Source: Tautonia plasticadhaerens (GTDB lineage: Bacteria > Planctomycetota > Planctomycetia > Isosphaerales > Isosphaeraceae). Taken from it: a stretch of 64,000 nucleotides of DNA. The stretch covers positions 6,944,001 to 7,008,000 of the forward strand of contig NZ_CP036426.1 of the NCBI RefSeq assembly GCF_007752535.1. Reading direction: 5' to 3'. Of this stretch, positions 34,101 to 42,288 are shown in pieces. The position numbers were made by a program, and so were the translations under genes. The notes under the pieces were generated by a model. It made no database searches. It was not told the origin of the DNA and saw nothing but the letters and a program-made list of their open reading frames with translations. Each line of letters begins with the position of its first letter. The first letter of the stretch is position 1.

Positions 34101-35271
34101 CTTCTTCGGCGAGCAGGCGCGGTGCTCCTCGTGTCATGCGGTCCGGGGCCGGGGAGGCGCGATCGGCCCGGACCTCTCGAACCTGATCCACCGCGACTAC
34201 GCGTCGGTCCTCCGCGACATCCAGACGCCGGGCGCCGCCCTCAATCCGGATTACATCGCCCACGCCGTCGCGCTAGCCGACGGCCGCGTCCTCCAGGGGA
34301 CGCTCCGCACGGATGGCGCCCGGCTCATCGTGGGCGATGTGGAAGGCCGCGAGACGATCGTCGACCGCGCGGAGGTCGAGGCCACGTCCCCCTCGTCGGC
34401 CTCGATCATGCCCGAGGGGATCGACTCGGACCTCGGGGCGGACGGGCTGCGCGACGTGATGACCTTCCTGCTGACCGACCCGCTGGGCCCCGCACCGGGC
34501 CAGGAGGGCTCCCCGCCCCCGCGCAGCCGGGCGGACCTCGACGCGGTCCTGGAGGGCAGGGATCCGGTCGAGGATCCGGGGTCGATCCTGGTCGTCCTGG
34601 CCGCCGGCCGGAAGGACCACGGGCCGGGAGAGCATGACTACCCCCTCTGGCAACGGCGCTGGTCCGCCTTGCTCGCGACGGACGAGGCGGTCCGGGTCGA
34701 GACCGCCGACGGATGGCCGGCCCCCCGGCAGCTCGACGAGGCAGACGTGATCGTCTTCTACTCCAACAACCCCGGCTGGGACGAGGCGAAGGCCGCCGAA
34801 CTCGACCGCTTCCTCTCCCGCGGCGGCGGCGTCGTGCTGATCCATTACGCCGTCGACGGCCATGAGGCCGTCGATGCGCTGGCCGACCGCATCGGCCTGG
34901 CATGGCAGGGCGGGGCCTCGCAGTTCCGCCACGGCCCGCTCAGGGTCGACCTCTCCGGGGCGGAACACCCGATCACTCGGGGGTTCGAGATGCTTGACAT
35001 CGTGGACGAGAGCTACTGGAACCTGGTCGGCGACCCCGGCTCGGTCGAGGTGCTCGGGACCGGCATCGAGGACGGCGAACCCCGACCGCTCTTCTGGACC
35101 CGCCGGGTCGGCGAGGGGCGGGTCTTCGTCAGCATCCCCGGCCACTACACCTGGACCTTCGACGACCCGCTGTTCCGCATGCTGATCCTCCGGGGCATCG
35201 CGTGGGTTGCCGGGGAGCCGGTCGACCGGTTCAACGAACTCGCGACCCTGGGGGCCCGGCTCCGCGATTGA
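31144..35271 (+). CDS. giant exported protein: LamG-like + propeller + c-type haem + ThuA
   Basis: The 1375-residue protein has a signal peptide (MPRKFVLLLGVLSLLIAEAPARG). In order come a LamG/concanavalin-like domain (about 35-290, LVLWLDAGRLNA ... DGDLLHVLLYDRVLDDVERREV), a beta-propeller of the sugar-dehydrogenase/PVC type (about 320-650, NNVAYRGDGVLVALAYDGDI, GVAVDEAGHVYFGLGTTNF, HIQPGRHYGFPPRHPD), an Ig-like linker region, a single c-type haem site CSSCH (Cys994, Cys997, His998) with the PVC haem domain (IGPDLSNL ... SIMPEGI), and a C-terminal ThuA glutamine-amidotransferase-like fold (about 1150-1375, VIVFYSNNPGW, GGGVVLIHYAVDG, VSIPGHYTWTFDDPLFR). An exported redox protein for sugars is likely. 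Tandem ATGs at 31132 and 31135 are alternative starts. Confidence 0.88.
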   Translation: MPRKFVLLLGVLSLLIAEAPARGRDTDGAGAPTRPVETWADPGLTLTRGLVLWLDAGRLNAAREGYGLPEVVNGSAIDVWHDASGHGRHLVQPRVDVRPTFEDGAVRFDGIASHLERQGADLRLEGFTLFLVAAPFSNAGGFRGFLALNQEGQDDFTSGLTVDMGFGFTGRFEALNVEGEGFGGMADLMFDPSEFGIVRRVTITSISGASGTRLRVDGQSNGARDRQESILDVDRITVGARRHGIPVETRGFLDGDLLHVLLYDRVLDDVERREVEAYLARRLGGEGRVVRLEKDVVGTPLVSIEDPPPVQVLVPGVSARELPVELSNINNVAYRGDGVLVALAYDGDIHLLTDGDDDGLEETVGRFWENTGSLVAPIGMALTPPGDPRGDGVFVASKGKVSLILDRDRDREADEEIIVASGWKELPHGVDALGVAVDEAGHVYFGLGTTNFTNPYLVGLDGRAAYRLDDEHGSIQEVSPDFQHRRIIATGIRFPVALAFNRHGDLFATDQEGATWLPNGNPFDELLHIQPGRHYGFPPRHPDHLPSVIDEPSVFDYAPQHQSTCGLTFNEPVGGGPTFGPPHWAGDAIVAGYSRGKLFRTEMGRTAAGYVARNHILAVLDRLAVDACVSHAGDLVVAAHSGLPDWGSGPAGEGRLYKLSYDDPEAPQPVLAWAPSPQEVRIAFDRPLDPAGLEGLAGTIAIEYGAAVRPGDRFESLRPGYEVVGRQMNAPRFELPILSTGVSPDRRTLILATAPHPEASSYAITLPGLGRPEATQDPPGALAQAAAVDLGYDLSGVEASWLAEDGGERWSGWLPHVNLDLAREFTAGSAEHDWLWDAIGRPGRLTLRTKIDLWQMLRPAVQPGSTIDYSLPGEEVTVVFSASAPIELTTPDRTSPPEAGGDGRPRVAVVVTPEGREPVPVEITLETGGRPSLDVTWTTREDARPRALPLRRVLVPWATLESGTEAVAGRVIPELEGGDWARGRAVFFGEQARCSSCHAVRGRGGAIGPDLSNLIHRDYASVLRDIQTPGAALNPDYIAHAVALADGRVLQGTLRTDGARLIVGDVEGRETIVDRAEVEATSPSSASIMPEGIDSDLGADGLRDVMTFLLTDPLGPAPGQEGSPPPRSRADLDAVLEGRDPVEDPGSILVVLAAGRKDHGPGEHDYPLWQRRWSALLATDEAVRVETADGWPAPRQLDEADVIVFYSNNPGWDEAKAAELDRFLSRGGGVVLIHYAVDGHEAVDALADRIGLAWQGGASQFRHGPLRVDLSGAEHPITRGFEMLDIVDESYWNLVGDPGSVEVLGTGIEDGEPRPLFWTRRVGEGRVFVSIPGHYTWTFDDPLFRMLILRGIAWVAGEPVDRFNELATLGARLRD

Positions 35272-35313
35272 TGCGCACGACGCGCAGGGCGACCACGCCG
35301 CGGAAAGGACCCA

Positions 35314-36132
35314 ATGCGAGGACACATGATCCACAAACAGCATCGAATGGGAGTGGTTGCGGCGGCCCTGCTCGCCTCCTCCGCCTCGGCGGCCGTGACC
35401 CAATCCCTCGGCGCCCCGGCCGATCGGCGCGGTCAGCGGGACGAGCCGGAGGCGAGCAAGCCGGCACCGGTCGACCTGGGGGCCCTGTTCCGGATGCACT
35501 ACGACACGCGGGTCCGCTCGTTCCGCGAGCAGAACCTCGCATACAAGAACGTCGTGCTGCTCGGCGACAGCATCACCGAGGGCTTCGAGGTCACGACGTA
35601 CTTCCCCGGTCGCCGGGTCCTGAATCGCGGCATCGGCGGCGACGTCATCGGCAACGCCCTGCCGGCCGACGACCCCCGCGGGGTGCTGCGACGGCTCGAC
35701 TGCTCCGTGTTCGACTGCGCGGCCACGGACGTCTTCGTGATGATCGGGATCAACGACCTGAACTCCGGCCGGGATGTCGACCAGATGGAGGAGGGCTACC
35801 GCGAAATCCTCCGTCGGATCAAGGACCGGGCCCCGGCCCTCCGGGTCCACGTCCAGTCGCTGCTCCCGACCCGCGGCGAGTTCGCGGCCCGGAATGAGCC
35901 GATCCGCGAATTCAATCGGCGGCTGGGGCGCCTCGCGGAGGAGTTCGGCACCCACTTCCTCAACCTCCACCCGCTGTTCACCGACGCCGACGGCCAGTTG
36001 AAGCCGGACTATACCGAGGACGGGCTGCACCTGACCGAGGCCGGCTATCGCGCCTGGCAGGCGGAGGTCGGGCGTGTGATGGGCTGGGACACCGGATTGG
36101 CCCAGGCCCCGGAGATCCGACCTCAACCGTGA
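35314..36132 (+). CDS. exported SGNH/GDSL hydrolase
   Basis: The 272-residue protein has a signal peptide (GVVAAALLASSASAAV). All four SGNH blocks are present: NVVLLGDSITEGF (Ser nucleophile), LNRGIGGDVIGN (oxyanion Gly), VMIGINDLNSG (Asn) and DGLHLTEAGYRAW (Asp and His). It is closest to the GDSL acetylhydrolase/lipase-like group (the platelet-activating-factor acetylhydrolase type), commonly carbohydrate esterases in Planctomycetes. It lies 42 bases after the giant propeller/cytochrome gene and 57 bases before the next gene, so it belongs to the same plus-strand operon. It probably deacylates a polysaccharide. ATG 35314 follows GAAAGGA; ATG 35326 after GAGGA is a close alternative. Confidence 0.9.
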   Translation: MRGHMIHKQHRMGVVAAALLASSASAAVTQSLGAPADRRGQRDEPEASKPAPVDLGALFRMHYDTRVRSFREQNLAYKNVVLLGDSITEGFEVTTYFPGRRVLNRGIGGDVIGNALPADDPRGVLRRLDCSVFDCAATDVFVMIGINDLNSGRDVDQMEEGYREILRRIKDRAPALRVHVQSLLPTRGEFAARNEPIREFNRRLGRLAEEFGTHFLNLHPLFTDADGQLKPDYTEDGLHLTEAGYRAWQAEVGRVMGWDTGLAQAPEIRPQP

Positions 36133-36189
36133 GCGAGCCGCCCCTGGGATGAGACCGGCGGGAAGTCCAACCTCGATGGGAGCCCCGAG

Positions 36190-38148
36190 ATGATGAGTCG
36201 GTGGAGGATGAAGCCGGGCCTTCGGGCGATCGTCGCGACGATCGGGGTGTCCCTCGTCGGGGAGGCGATCGGAGGGGGCCAAGGCGGGGTGCCCGAGCCC
36301 TTCGCCATCGAGGTCGTCGACGCCGAGACCGGCCGGGGCGTGCCCCTGGTCGAGTTGGAGACGGTCAACAACCAGCGGTTCGTCACCGACAGCAACGGCC
36401 TGGTCGCCTTCCTCGAGCCGGGGCTGATGGGCCAGTCCGTCTACTTCCACGTCCGGAGCCACGGCTACGAGTTCCCGGCGGACGGATTCGGATATCGGGG
36501 CAAGGCACTACAGGTCGAGCCGGGCGGTTCGGCCCGCCTAGTGGTGCGCCGCCTCAACATCGCCGAGCGCCTCTACAGGGTCACCGGCGGCGGGATCTAC
36601 CGAGACACCGCGCTGCTAGGCCGCGAGGCGCCAATCCGCGAGCCGCTGCTCAACGCCAGGGTCCTCGGGCAGGACAGCGTCCTTGCCGAGCCCTACCGCG
36701 GCACGATCCGCTGGTTCTGGGGAGACACGAACAAGGTGTCATATCCCCTGGGCAACTTCCACGTCCCCGGGGCCACATCGCTGCTCCCCTCCGACGGCGG
36801 GCTCGACCCCGAGGCCGGCGTGGACCTGACGTACTTCGTCGGCGACGACGGCTTCGCCAAGCCGACGGCCAAGCTGCCGGGCGAGGGCCCGACCTGGCTC
36901 GGCGGTCTGACCGTCCTGCGCGACGCCGGGGGTCGCGAGCGGATGTTCGCCGGCTATGCCAAGATCAAGCCCCCGCTGGAGACCTACGAGAGCGGGCTGG
37001 TCGAGTGGGACGACGACGCGGAGGCGTTCCGCAAGGTCACCCAGTTCGAGGGCCTTCCCCCGGTCCACCCCACCGGCCACACCCTCCAGCGCACCGAGCC
37101 CGACGGTACTCGCCACGTCTACTTCACCACGCCCTTCCCCCTGACTCGAGCCCCGGCCGACTCCGAAGCCCTGGCCGACCCGGGCCGCTACGAGGGCTTC
37201 ACCTGCCTGGAGGCCGGCACCACGTTCGAGGACCGTCGGCTCGATCGCGGGCCCGACGGCCGTCTCCGCTACGCCTGGAAGGCCCGGACGCCTCCGCTGG
37301 ACCAGGCCCAGCAGGCGGAGCTGATCAAGGCCGGCCTGATGCGACCCGACGAGGCGCTGCTGGGCCTGCGCGACCCGGACACCGGCCGCGAGGTCCGTGC
37401 CCACGGCGGGACGACCTACTGGAACGAGTACCGCAAGCGCTGGGTCGCCGTCTTCGTCGAGGTCATGGGCGAGGGCTCCCTGCTCGGCGAGCTCTGGTAC
37501 GCCGAGGCCGACACGCCGCTCGGCCCGTGGGCCTACGCCCGGAAGGTCGTGACCCACGACGACTACAGCTTCTACAACCCGAAGCACCACCCGTTCTTCG
37601 ACGAGGACGGCGGCCGCGTCGTCTTCTTCGAGGGGACCTACACGCACAGCTTCTCGGGCAACCCGGTCCAGACGCCGCGCTTCGACTACAACCAGGTCAT
37701 GTACAGGCTCGACCTGGCCGACCACCGCCTGAACCTCCCGGTGCCGGTCGATCACGAGTCGGTCGGGGCAAGGGATGGGGGGCATGCCCCGGCTCTCTTC
37801 GCCCTGGGGCGCCCCGGCGACGGGACGGTCCCGGTCTATTCGGTCGAGGACGACCAGGGGGGCCATTCGCTCGTCGTCGGCGATCCGCCGACCCCCGACG
37901 CAATACCTGCCTTCCATGCGCTCCCGGCCGATCTCGCGACGCCGCCACCGACCACGACGCCCCTCTACGAATTCACCCGACCGGACGGCGCGGGCCGACT
38001 CTACGCGACCTCCGACGCGATCGAGGGCTATCGACGCTCCGAGCTGCCGCTGTGCCTGGTCTGGGTCGACCCCGTCGGGGTCCCGATCCCGGACACCGGG
38101 GAAACCCTGGTCGATCGCGGCGACAAGCCGCAAGAGGCACGACCATGA
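36190..38148 (+). CDS. exported protein with Ig-like and glycosidase-type propeller domains
   Basis: The 652-residue protein has a weak signal peptide (LRAIVATIGVSLVGEAIGGG). Residues about 35-125 look like a carboxypeptidase-regulatory or Ig-like domain (PFAIEVVDAETGRGVPLVEL, RFVTDSNGLVAFLEPGL). The rest is a beta-propeller: GTIRWFWGDTNKVSYPLGNF, LTVLRDAGGRERMFAGYAKI, GLVEWDDDAEAFRKV, HVYFTTPFPL, TTYWNEYRKRWVAVFVEVMG, GELWYAEADTPLGPWAYARK, SFYNPKHHPFFDEDGGRVVF and TRFDYNQVMYRLDL-like ends. This blade pattern is shared with DUF4185 and GH43/GH117-like families. A W-Y-A-E-A-D-x-P-x-G-P-W blade is typical of glycan-acting propellers. GGGAG precedes ATG 36190. It is the third gene of the operon; the exact activity is unknown. 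Confidence 0.8.
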   Translation: MMSRWRMKPGLRAIVATIGVSLVGEAIGGGQGGVPEPFAIEVVDAETGRGVPLVELETVNNQRFVTDSNGLVAFLEPGLMGQSVYFHVRSHGYEFPADGFGYRGKALQVEPGGSARLVVRRLNIAERLYRVTGGGIYRDTALLGREAPIREPLLNARVLGQDSVLAEPYRGTIRWFWGDTNKVSYPLGNFHVPGATSLLPSDGGLDPEAGVDLTYFVGDDGFAKPTAKLPGEGPTWLGGLTVLRDAGGRERMFAGYAKIKPPLETYESGLVEWDDDAEAFRKVTQFEGLPPVHPTGHTLQRTEPDGTRHVYFTTPFPLTRAPADSEALADPGRYEGFTCLEAGTTFEDRRLDRGPDGRLRYAWKARTPPLDQAQQAELIKAGLMRPDEALLGLRDPDTGREVRAHGGTTYWNEYRKRWVAVFVEVMGEGSLLGELWYAEADTPLGPWAYARKVVTHDDYSFYNPKHHPFFDEDGGRVVFFEGTYTHSFSGNPVQTPRFDYNQVMYRLDLADHRLNLPVPVDHESVGARDGGHAPALFALGRPGDGTVPVYSVEDDQGGHSLVVGDPPTPDAIPAFHALPADLATPPPTTTPLYEFTRPDGAGRLYATSDAIEGYRRSELPLCLVWVDPVGVPIPDTGETLVDRGDKPQEARP

Positions 38149-38243
38149 TGACTTCTCCCCCCGGGCGATGAGCAACGGAGGGCGGACGCCGGGATCGCTA
38201 ACGCGCAACGGCCCGGTCGCCGGCGCACACGTCCTTTCAGAAT

Positions 38244-38273
38244 TTCATAGCATAAATCTGCATTCGTTATAAT
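38244..38273 (+). promoter_or_regulatory. candidate promoter before the GH38-like gene
   Basis: The gap 38149-38373 contains an AT-rich patch with TATAAT at 38268-38273 and TTCATA at 38244-38249, spaced 18 bases. It would give a leader of about 95 bases to ATG 38374 and suggests the GH38-like gene has its own promoter. Confidence 0.4.
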
Positions 38274-38373
38274 GTCAGCCTGAACGGCCGGGACCATCCA
38301 CCACCGGCCATCGCCGACCCCTCGTGCGGGTGCCTCCTCGCTCGCTCTGCTTCGCCCCATTCCGGACGTTCTC

Positions 38374-40953
38374 ATGAAAATGATCATCTGCATTGTCCTC
38401 ATCTGCTCGGCCCCGTCGCCCGTCGCCAACGAGCCGAAGACGGCCTATTTCGCGGACGGCTACCACGGCGGCGTCCACGGCCACTACCCACCGGGTTTCA
38501 CGGGCTTCCTCGTCGAGCAATTGGGGGCAAATCCGGACTGGAAGATCAACTTGGAGATCGAGCCGGAGACTTGGGACGTCGCCCGCGTCTCCGAGCCCGA
38601 GGCCTACGAGGCGTTCAAGACGATCATGGAGGACCAGTCCGATGCGGGCCGCATCGAGATCGTGAACCCGACCTACGCACAGAGCTATCTCTTCCAGAGT
38701 TCCGGCGAGAGCGTGATCCGGCAATTCGACCACGGGATCCGGAAGACGCGCGAGCACTTCCCGGGAGTCATCCTCACGACCTATTCCTCCGAAGAGCCGT
38801 GCTTCACGAGTTGTCTGCCGCAGGTGTTGAGGTCATTCGGCTACGAGTTTGCCGTGCTCAAGAACCCCAACACATGCTGGGGAGGCTACACTTCGTCCCA
38901 CGGGGGCGAGCTGGTGAACTGGGTCGGCCCCGACGGCTCCTCGATCCTCACCGTGCCGCGCTACGCATGCGAGTCGCTGCAGCCCGGCTCCTGCTGGCAG
39001 ACGATCGCCTTCGGGAATTCGCCGGAGTACATCCAGGCGTGCTTCGATCAGGGAATCGAACACCCCGCGGGCATGTGCCTTCAGGATGCCGGATGGCGGG
39101 GAGGACCGTGGCTTGGATCGGCGGAGAAGGACCACTACGCGCCGTCGAAGTATGTCACGTGGCGCGACTACATCCGGAATGTCACGTCAGCGAGAACCGA
39201 TCACGACTGGCGGTTCACCCAGGAGGACGTGAAGCCCGGGCTGATGTGGGGAGCGCAGGTCTTGCAGCGTATCGCCCAGCAGAGCCGCGAGGCCGAGTGC
39301 CGGCTGCTCGTGGCAGAGAAGCTCGCGGCGATGGCGCTCGTCGACGCCGGTCGCCCGCCCGGGACGAACTCCTTCGACGAGGCCTGGCGCAACGTCCTCC
39401 TGTCCCAGCACCACGACTGCTGGATCGTCCCCTACAATGGCCGATTGGGGAACACCTGGGCCGACCAAGTCCGCCGCTGGACGAACCTTTCGAATGCGGT
39501 GAGCGACCTCTCCCTGCAGCGATCCCTCGACGCACTGCTCGGCGGTCGAGCGACGCGAGGGCGACGCTTCGTGCGATTGTTCAATCCAACTGCCGCGGCG
39601 CTGGACGCCGTGGCACCGGTGCCGATTCCGGAAACGGCCGGGCAGTCGCGGATCGTCTCGATCGATGCCGATTGCCGCTGCTTCTCCACGCAGGTCGTTG
39701 CGTCCGACACGCCGGGGCGGAGCACTCTGCTGGTGCGCGCCGCCGTGCCGCCGCTGGGCTACGCGACCGTCGAGCTCGTCGAGGACGACGAGGCAGCCGA
39801 GGGGGGCGTGACGACCACGTTCGACGAGCACGCCGTCGTCCTGGAAAGTGATCGATACCGCATCGAGCTCGACCCCGCCCGGGGAGGCACGATCCGAAGC
39901 CTCGAGGCGAAGTCGCTGGGCGGCCGCGAATTCGTCGACATGGCGCATGATCGCCGCTTCAACGAGCTGCGCGGGCATTTCTACGAGAAGGGCGGCTTCC
40001 GGTCGAGCGCGGACCACCCGGCCGAGGTCCGCATCGTCGAGGACGGTCCGCTGCGAGCCACGGCGGAGGTCGCCGGCGCGATCGACGGGCATCCCTTCGT
40101 GCAGCGCGTCTCGATCACTCAGGGCTCGCCGGTGATCGATTGCTCCGTGCGGATCGAATGGCGCGGCAACCCGGGCATCGGCGAATCGCGGGAGACGAAC
40201 GGCTGGGACAATCGTCGACGTCCGGCTTACGACGATCGCTACAAGCTGCTCATCCTCTTTCCGACCAAGCTCGCGGGTCAGCGGGTCGCGAAGAGCGCGC
40301 CATTCGACGTGTGCGAGAGCGATCTCGTCGACACCTTCTATAACTCCTGGGAGGACATCAAGAACAACGTGATCCTCGACTGGGTGGACATCGGCGATGA
40401 GGAGGGCGATCACGGTCTCACGCTCTTCGGCGACCACACCACGAGCTACACGCACGGCCCGGACTTCCCGCTCGGCCTCACCCTCCAGTACTCCGGCAAG
40501 GGCCTCTGGAGGCGCGACTACTCCGTCGACGGGCCGACCGAAGTGCGCTACGCGCTGATGCCGCACGCTGGCCGGTGGGAGGAAGCAGGCGTCTCAGCGA
40601 TCTCGGCGAGCTGGCAGGAACCCGTCCTGGGCACCCTCTCCCGCGACGGCGAACCTCGCGTGCGATCCCTCATCGATCCCCTCGAGTCCGATTGGGAAGT
40701 GCCGGCGATGTACGAGAGGGACGGTGCGTTGCACGTGCGGCTCTTCAACGCCATCGGCGGCGACACCCCGGGCGATCTCGGCATCGGTTTCGAGGCTGGG
40801 AGAGTCGAGCTCGTCGAACTCGACGGCCGCGTCATCGAGGAACTTGAACCCCTGATCGATGCTGCGGGAAGGCGAACGATCCGACTGCGCATCCCCCGTC
40901 TCGGGATCCGCACGGTGCGATTCGGCGGCCTCAAGCCTCCCGGATCCGGATAA
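38374..40953 (+). CDS. exported GH38-like alpha-mannosidase family protein
   Basis: The 859-residue protein has a short hydrophobic start (MKMIICIVLICSAPSPVA) and then the layout of GH38 enzymes: an N-terminal TIM-barrel-like catalytic part (about 22-330), a helical middle (LRLL-type LLVAEKLAAMALVDAG ... WRNVLLSQHHDCWIVPYNG, where SQHHD is the conserved GH38 motif) and a C-terminal all-beta region (ESDRYRIELDPARGGTIRSL, YSVDGPTEVRYALMPH). The usual H-S-H-x-D opening is replaced by FADGYHGGVHGHY, and where the nucleophile Asp of I-D-P-F-G-H is expected the protein has TYSSEEPCFTSCLPQ, so Glu140 or Glu141 may take its role. Base composition is slightly less GC-biased than in its neighbours. No strong ribosome site precedes ATG 38374. 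Confidence 0.8.
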   Translation: MKMIICIVLICSAPSPVANEPKTAYFADGYHGGVHGHYPPGFTGFLVEQLGANPDWKINLEIEPETWDVARVSEPEAYEAFKTIMEDQSDAGRIEIVNPTYAQSYLFQSSGESVIRQFDHGIRKTREHFPGVILTTYSSEEPCFTSCLPQVLRSFGYEFAVLKNPNTCWGGYTSSHGGELVNWVGPDGSSILTVPRYACESLQPGSCWQTIAFGNSPEYIQACFDQGIEHPAGMCLQDAGWRGGPWLGSAEKDHYAPSKYVTWRDYIRNVTSARTDHDWRFTQEDVKPGLMWGAQVLQRIAQQSREAECRLLVAEKLAAMALVDAGRPPGTNSFDEAWRNVLLSQHHDCWIVPYNGRLGNTWADQVRRWTNLSNAVSDLSLQRSLDALLGGRATRGRRFVRLFNPTAAALDAVAPVPIPETAGQSRIVSIDADCRCFSTQVVASDTPGRSTLLVRAAVPPLGYATVELVEDDEAAEGGVTTTFDEHAVVLESDRYRIELDPARGGTIRSLEAKSLGGREFVDMAHDRRFNELRGHFYEKGGFRSSADHPAEVRIVEDGPLRATAEVAGAIDGHPFVQRVSITQGSPVIDCSVRIEWRGNPGIGESRETNGWDNRRRPAYDDRYKLLILFPTKLAGQRVAKSAPFDVCESDLVDTFYNSWEDIKNNVILDWVDIGDEEGDHGLTLFGDHTTSYTHGPDFPLGLTLQYSGKGLWRRDYSVDGPTEVRYALMPHAGRWEEAGVSAISASWQEPVLGTLSRDGEPRVRSLIDPLESDWEVPAMYERDGALHVRLFNAIGGDTPGDLGIGFEAGRVELVELDGRVIEELEPLIDAAGRRTIRLRIPRLGIRTVRFGGLKPPGSG

Positions 40954-41044
40954 GCAAGTCTGCCGAGATAAAACCGTCTCCTTAGCCTGAGGGCTTCTCT
41001 GGACACTCTCATGGGCCATAATGGTCCTGGAAGGAGTGCCCGAG

Positions 41045-41383
41045 ATGACCAAGAAGAGCACCAAGACCGACTCCCAGGATCGTGGCCGGTTCTCCGCCAG
41101 GCGGAAGACCGAGTCCGTCCTCCGGCTGCTCCGGGGCGAGGACCTCGACTCCCTCTCCCGGGAGCTGGGCGTCACCGCCGCCACGCTCTCCTCCTGGCGG
41201 GAGGGCTTCCTCGACGGCGGCACGGCGGCCCTGAAGAGCCGACCGACCGACGACCGGGACGAGGTGATCGCCCGCCTCCAGGCGAAGGTCGGCCAGCTCA
41301 CCATGGACAATGAGCTGCTGGGGCAGAAGTGCCAGCACCTGGAGAGCGGCCGCCCTTTTGTCGCGAGGAGGCGGAGCAGTTAG
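41045..41383 (+). CDS. IS3-family transposase orfA (DNA-binding part)
   Basis: The 112-residue protein has an IS3 OrfA layout: basic start (MTKKSTKTDSQDRGRFSARR), helix-turn-helix (ESVLRLLRGEDLDSLSREL, GVTAATLSSWREGFLDGG) and a leucine-zipper-like coil (DEVIARLQAKVGQLTMDNEL). AAGGAG at 41031-41036 sets ATG 41045. It overlaps orfB in the -1 frame. At 41353-41360 the sequence C-CCT-TTT-G allows a -1 slip that joins GRPF to CREEAEQLARS, which gives the full OrfAB transposase; this is inference from frame and sequence. OrfA alone usually represses or competes with OrfAB. Confidence 0.85.
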   Translation: MTKKSTKTDSQDRGRFSARRKTESVLRLLRGEDLDSLSRELGVTAATLSSWREGFLDGGTAALKSRPTDDRDEVIARLQAKVGQLTMDNELLGQKCQHLESGRPFVARRRSS

Positions 41384-42288
41384 CCCGCTCCGCCTCCCCC
41401 GGCACCGGCAAGCGATACGGCATGCAGCGGGTCTGCCGCATCTTCGGGATCGCCCGCTCGACCGCCTACTACCTCAAGGCCCGGGAGGCCGTGCCGCCGG
41501 AGCAACGGCCGGTGCCGCACAAGCGGGGGCCGGTCGGGGCCGGCACCGGCGAGGAGCTGGTCGGCCACATCCGTCGGGTCCTGGCCGAGTCGCCGTTCAC
41601 CGGCGAGGGCTACCGCAAGGTCTGGGCCCGCCTGCGGCATCAGGGCATCCGCACGGCCTCCGAGCGAGTGCGGAGGCTGATGCGGGAGCACCGCCTCCAG
41701 GCCCCCCGCCGGGGCGGCCACCCGCACGGGCCGAAGGCCCACGACGGCACCATCACGACCGAGGAGCCGGACTCGATGTGGGGCACGGACATGACCACGA
41801 CGGTCACCACCGGCGAGGGCCTGGTCCACGTCTTCGTGGCCGTCGACCACTGCACCTGCGAGTGCGTCGGCCTCCACGTGGCCGAGCGAGGCGAGCGTTT
41901 CGAGGCGCTGGAGCCGCTGCGCCAGGGGGTGCGGGAGCACTTCGGCGGCTTCGACCGGGGCATCGCCCGTGGCCTGGCGATCCGCCACGACCACGGCAGC
42001 GCCTACATGAGCGACGACTTCCAGCGGGAGCTGACCTTCCTCGGCATGGCCAGCTCGCCGAGCTTCGTGCGGGAACCGGAGGGCAACGGCTGCGCCGAGC
42101 GATTCGTCCGCACGCTGAAGGAGCAGTTGCTCCGGGTGAGGTCGTTCGCCACGGTGGTGGAGTTGGCCGAGGCGTTGGGTGAGTTCAAGAGGACGTACAA
42201 CGAGCGGTGGGTGATCCGCCGCCATGGTCACCGGACACCGAGCCAGGTGCGGCGGGACCTCGTCGGTGGCGTCCAGGCGGCGGCGTGA
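41329..42288 (+). CDS. IS3-family transposase orfB (DDE integrase part)
   Basis: The frame encodes 319 residues; the first ten or so overlap orfA out of frame and are probably reached by frameshift. It contains the HTH_21-like region (GYRKVWARLRHQGIRTASER), the retroviral-integrase-type catalytic core with Asp in WGTDMTTTVT, Asp in IRHDHGSAYMSDDF and Glu in EPEGNGCAERFVRTLKE, the DDE triad, and the usual tail (EFKRTYNERWVIRRHGHRTP). The core looks intact, so the element may be active. The best supported start of coding is the -1 slip site near 41356; the ATG at 41329 is only the first in-frame ATG. Confidence 0.88.
   Translation: MPAPGERPPFCREEAEQLARSASPGTGKRYGMQRVCRIFGIARSTAYYLKAREAVPPEQRPVPHKRGPVGAGTGEELVGHIRRVLAESPFTGEGYRKVWARLRHQGIRTASERVRRLMREHRLQAPRRGGHPHGPKAHDGTITTEEPDSMWGTDMTTTVTTGEGLVHVFVAVDHCTCECVGLHVAERGERFEALEPLRQGVREHFGGFDRGIARGLAIRHDHGSAYMSDDFQRELTFLGMASSPSFVREPEGNGCAERFVRTLKEQLLRVRSFATVVELAEALGEFKRTYNERWVIRRHGHRTPSQVRRDLVGGVQAAA
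41353..41360 (+). promoter_or_regulatory. candidate -1 ribosomal slip site in the IS3 element
   Basis: In the orfA frame the codons are CGC-CCT-TTT-GTC. A -1 slip on CCTTTTG changes GRPFV to GRPFCREEAEQ, which enters orfB. Position and result fit programmed frameshifting in IS3 elements. Confidence 0.5.
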
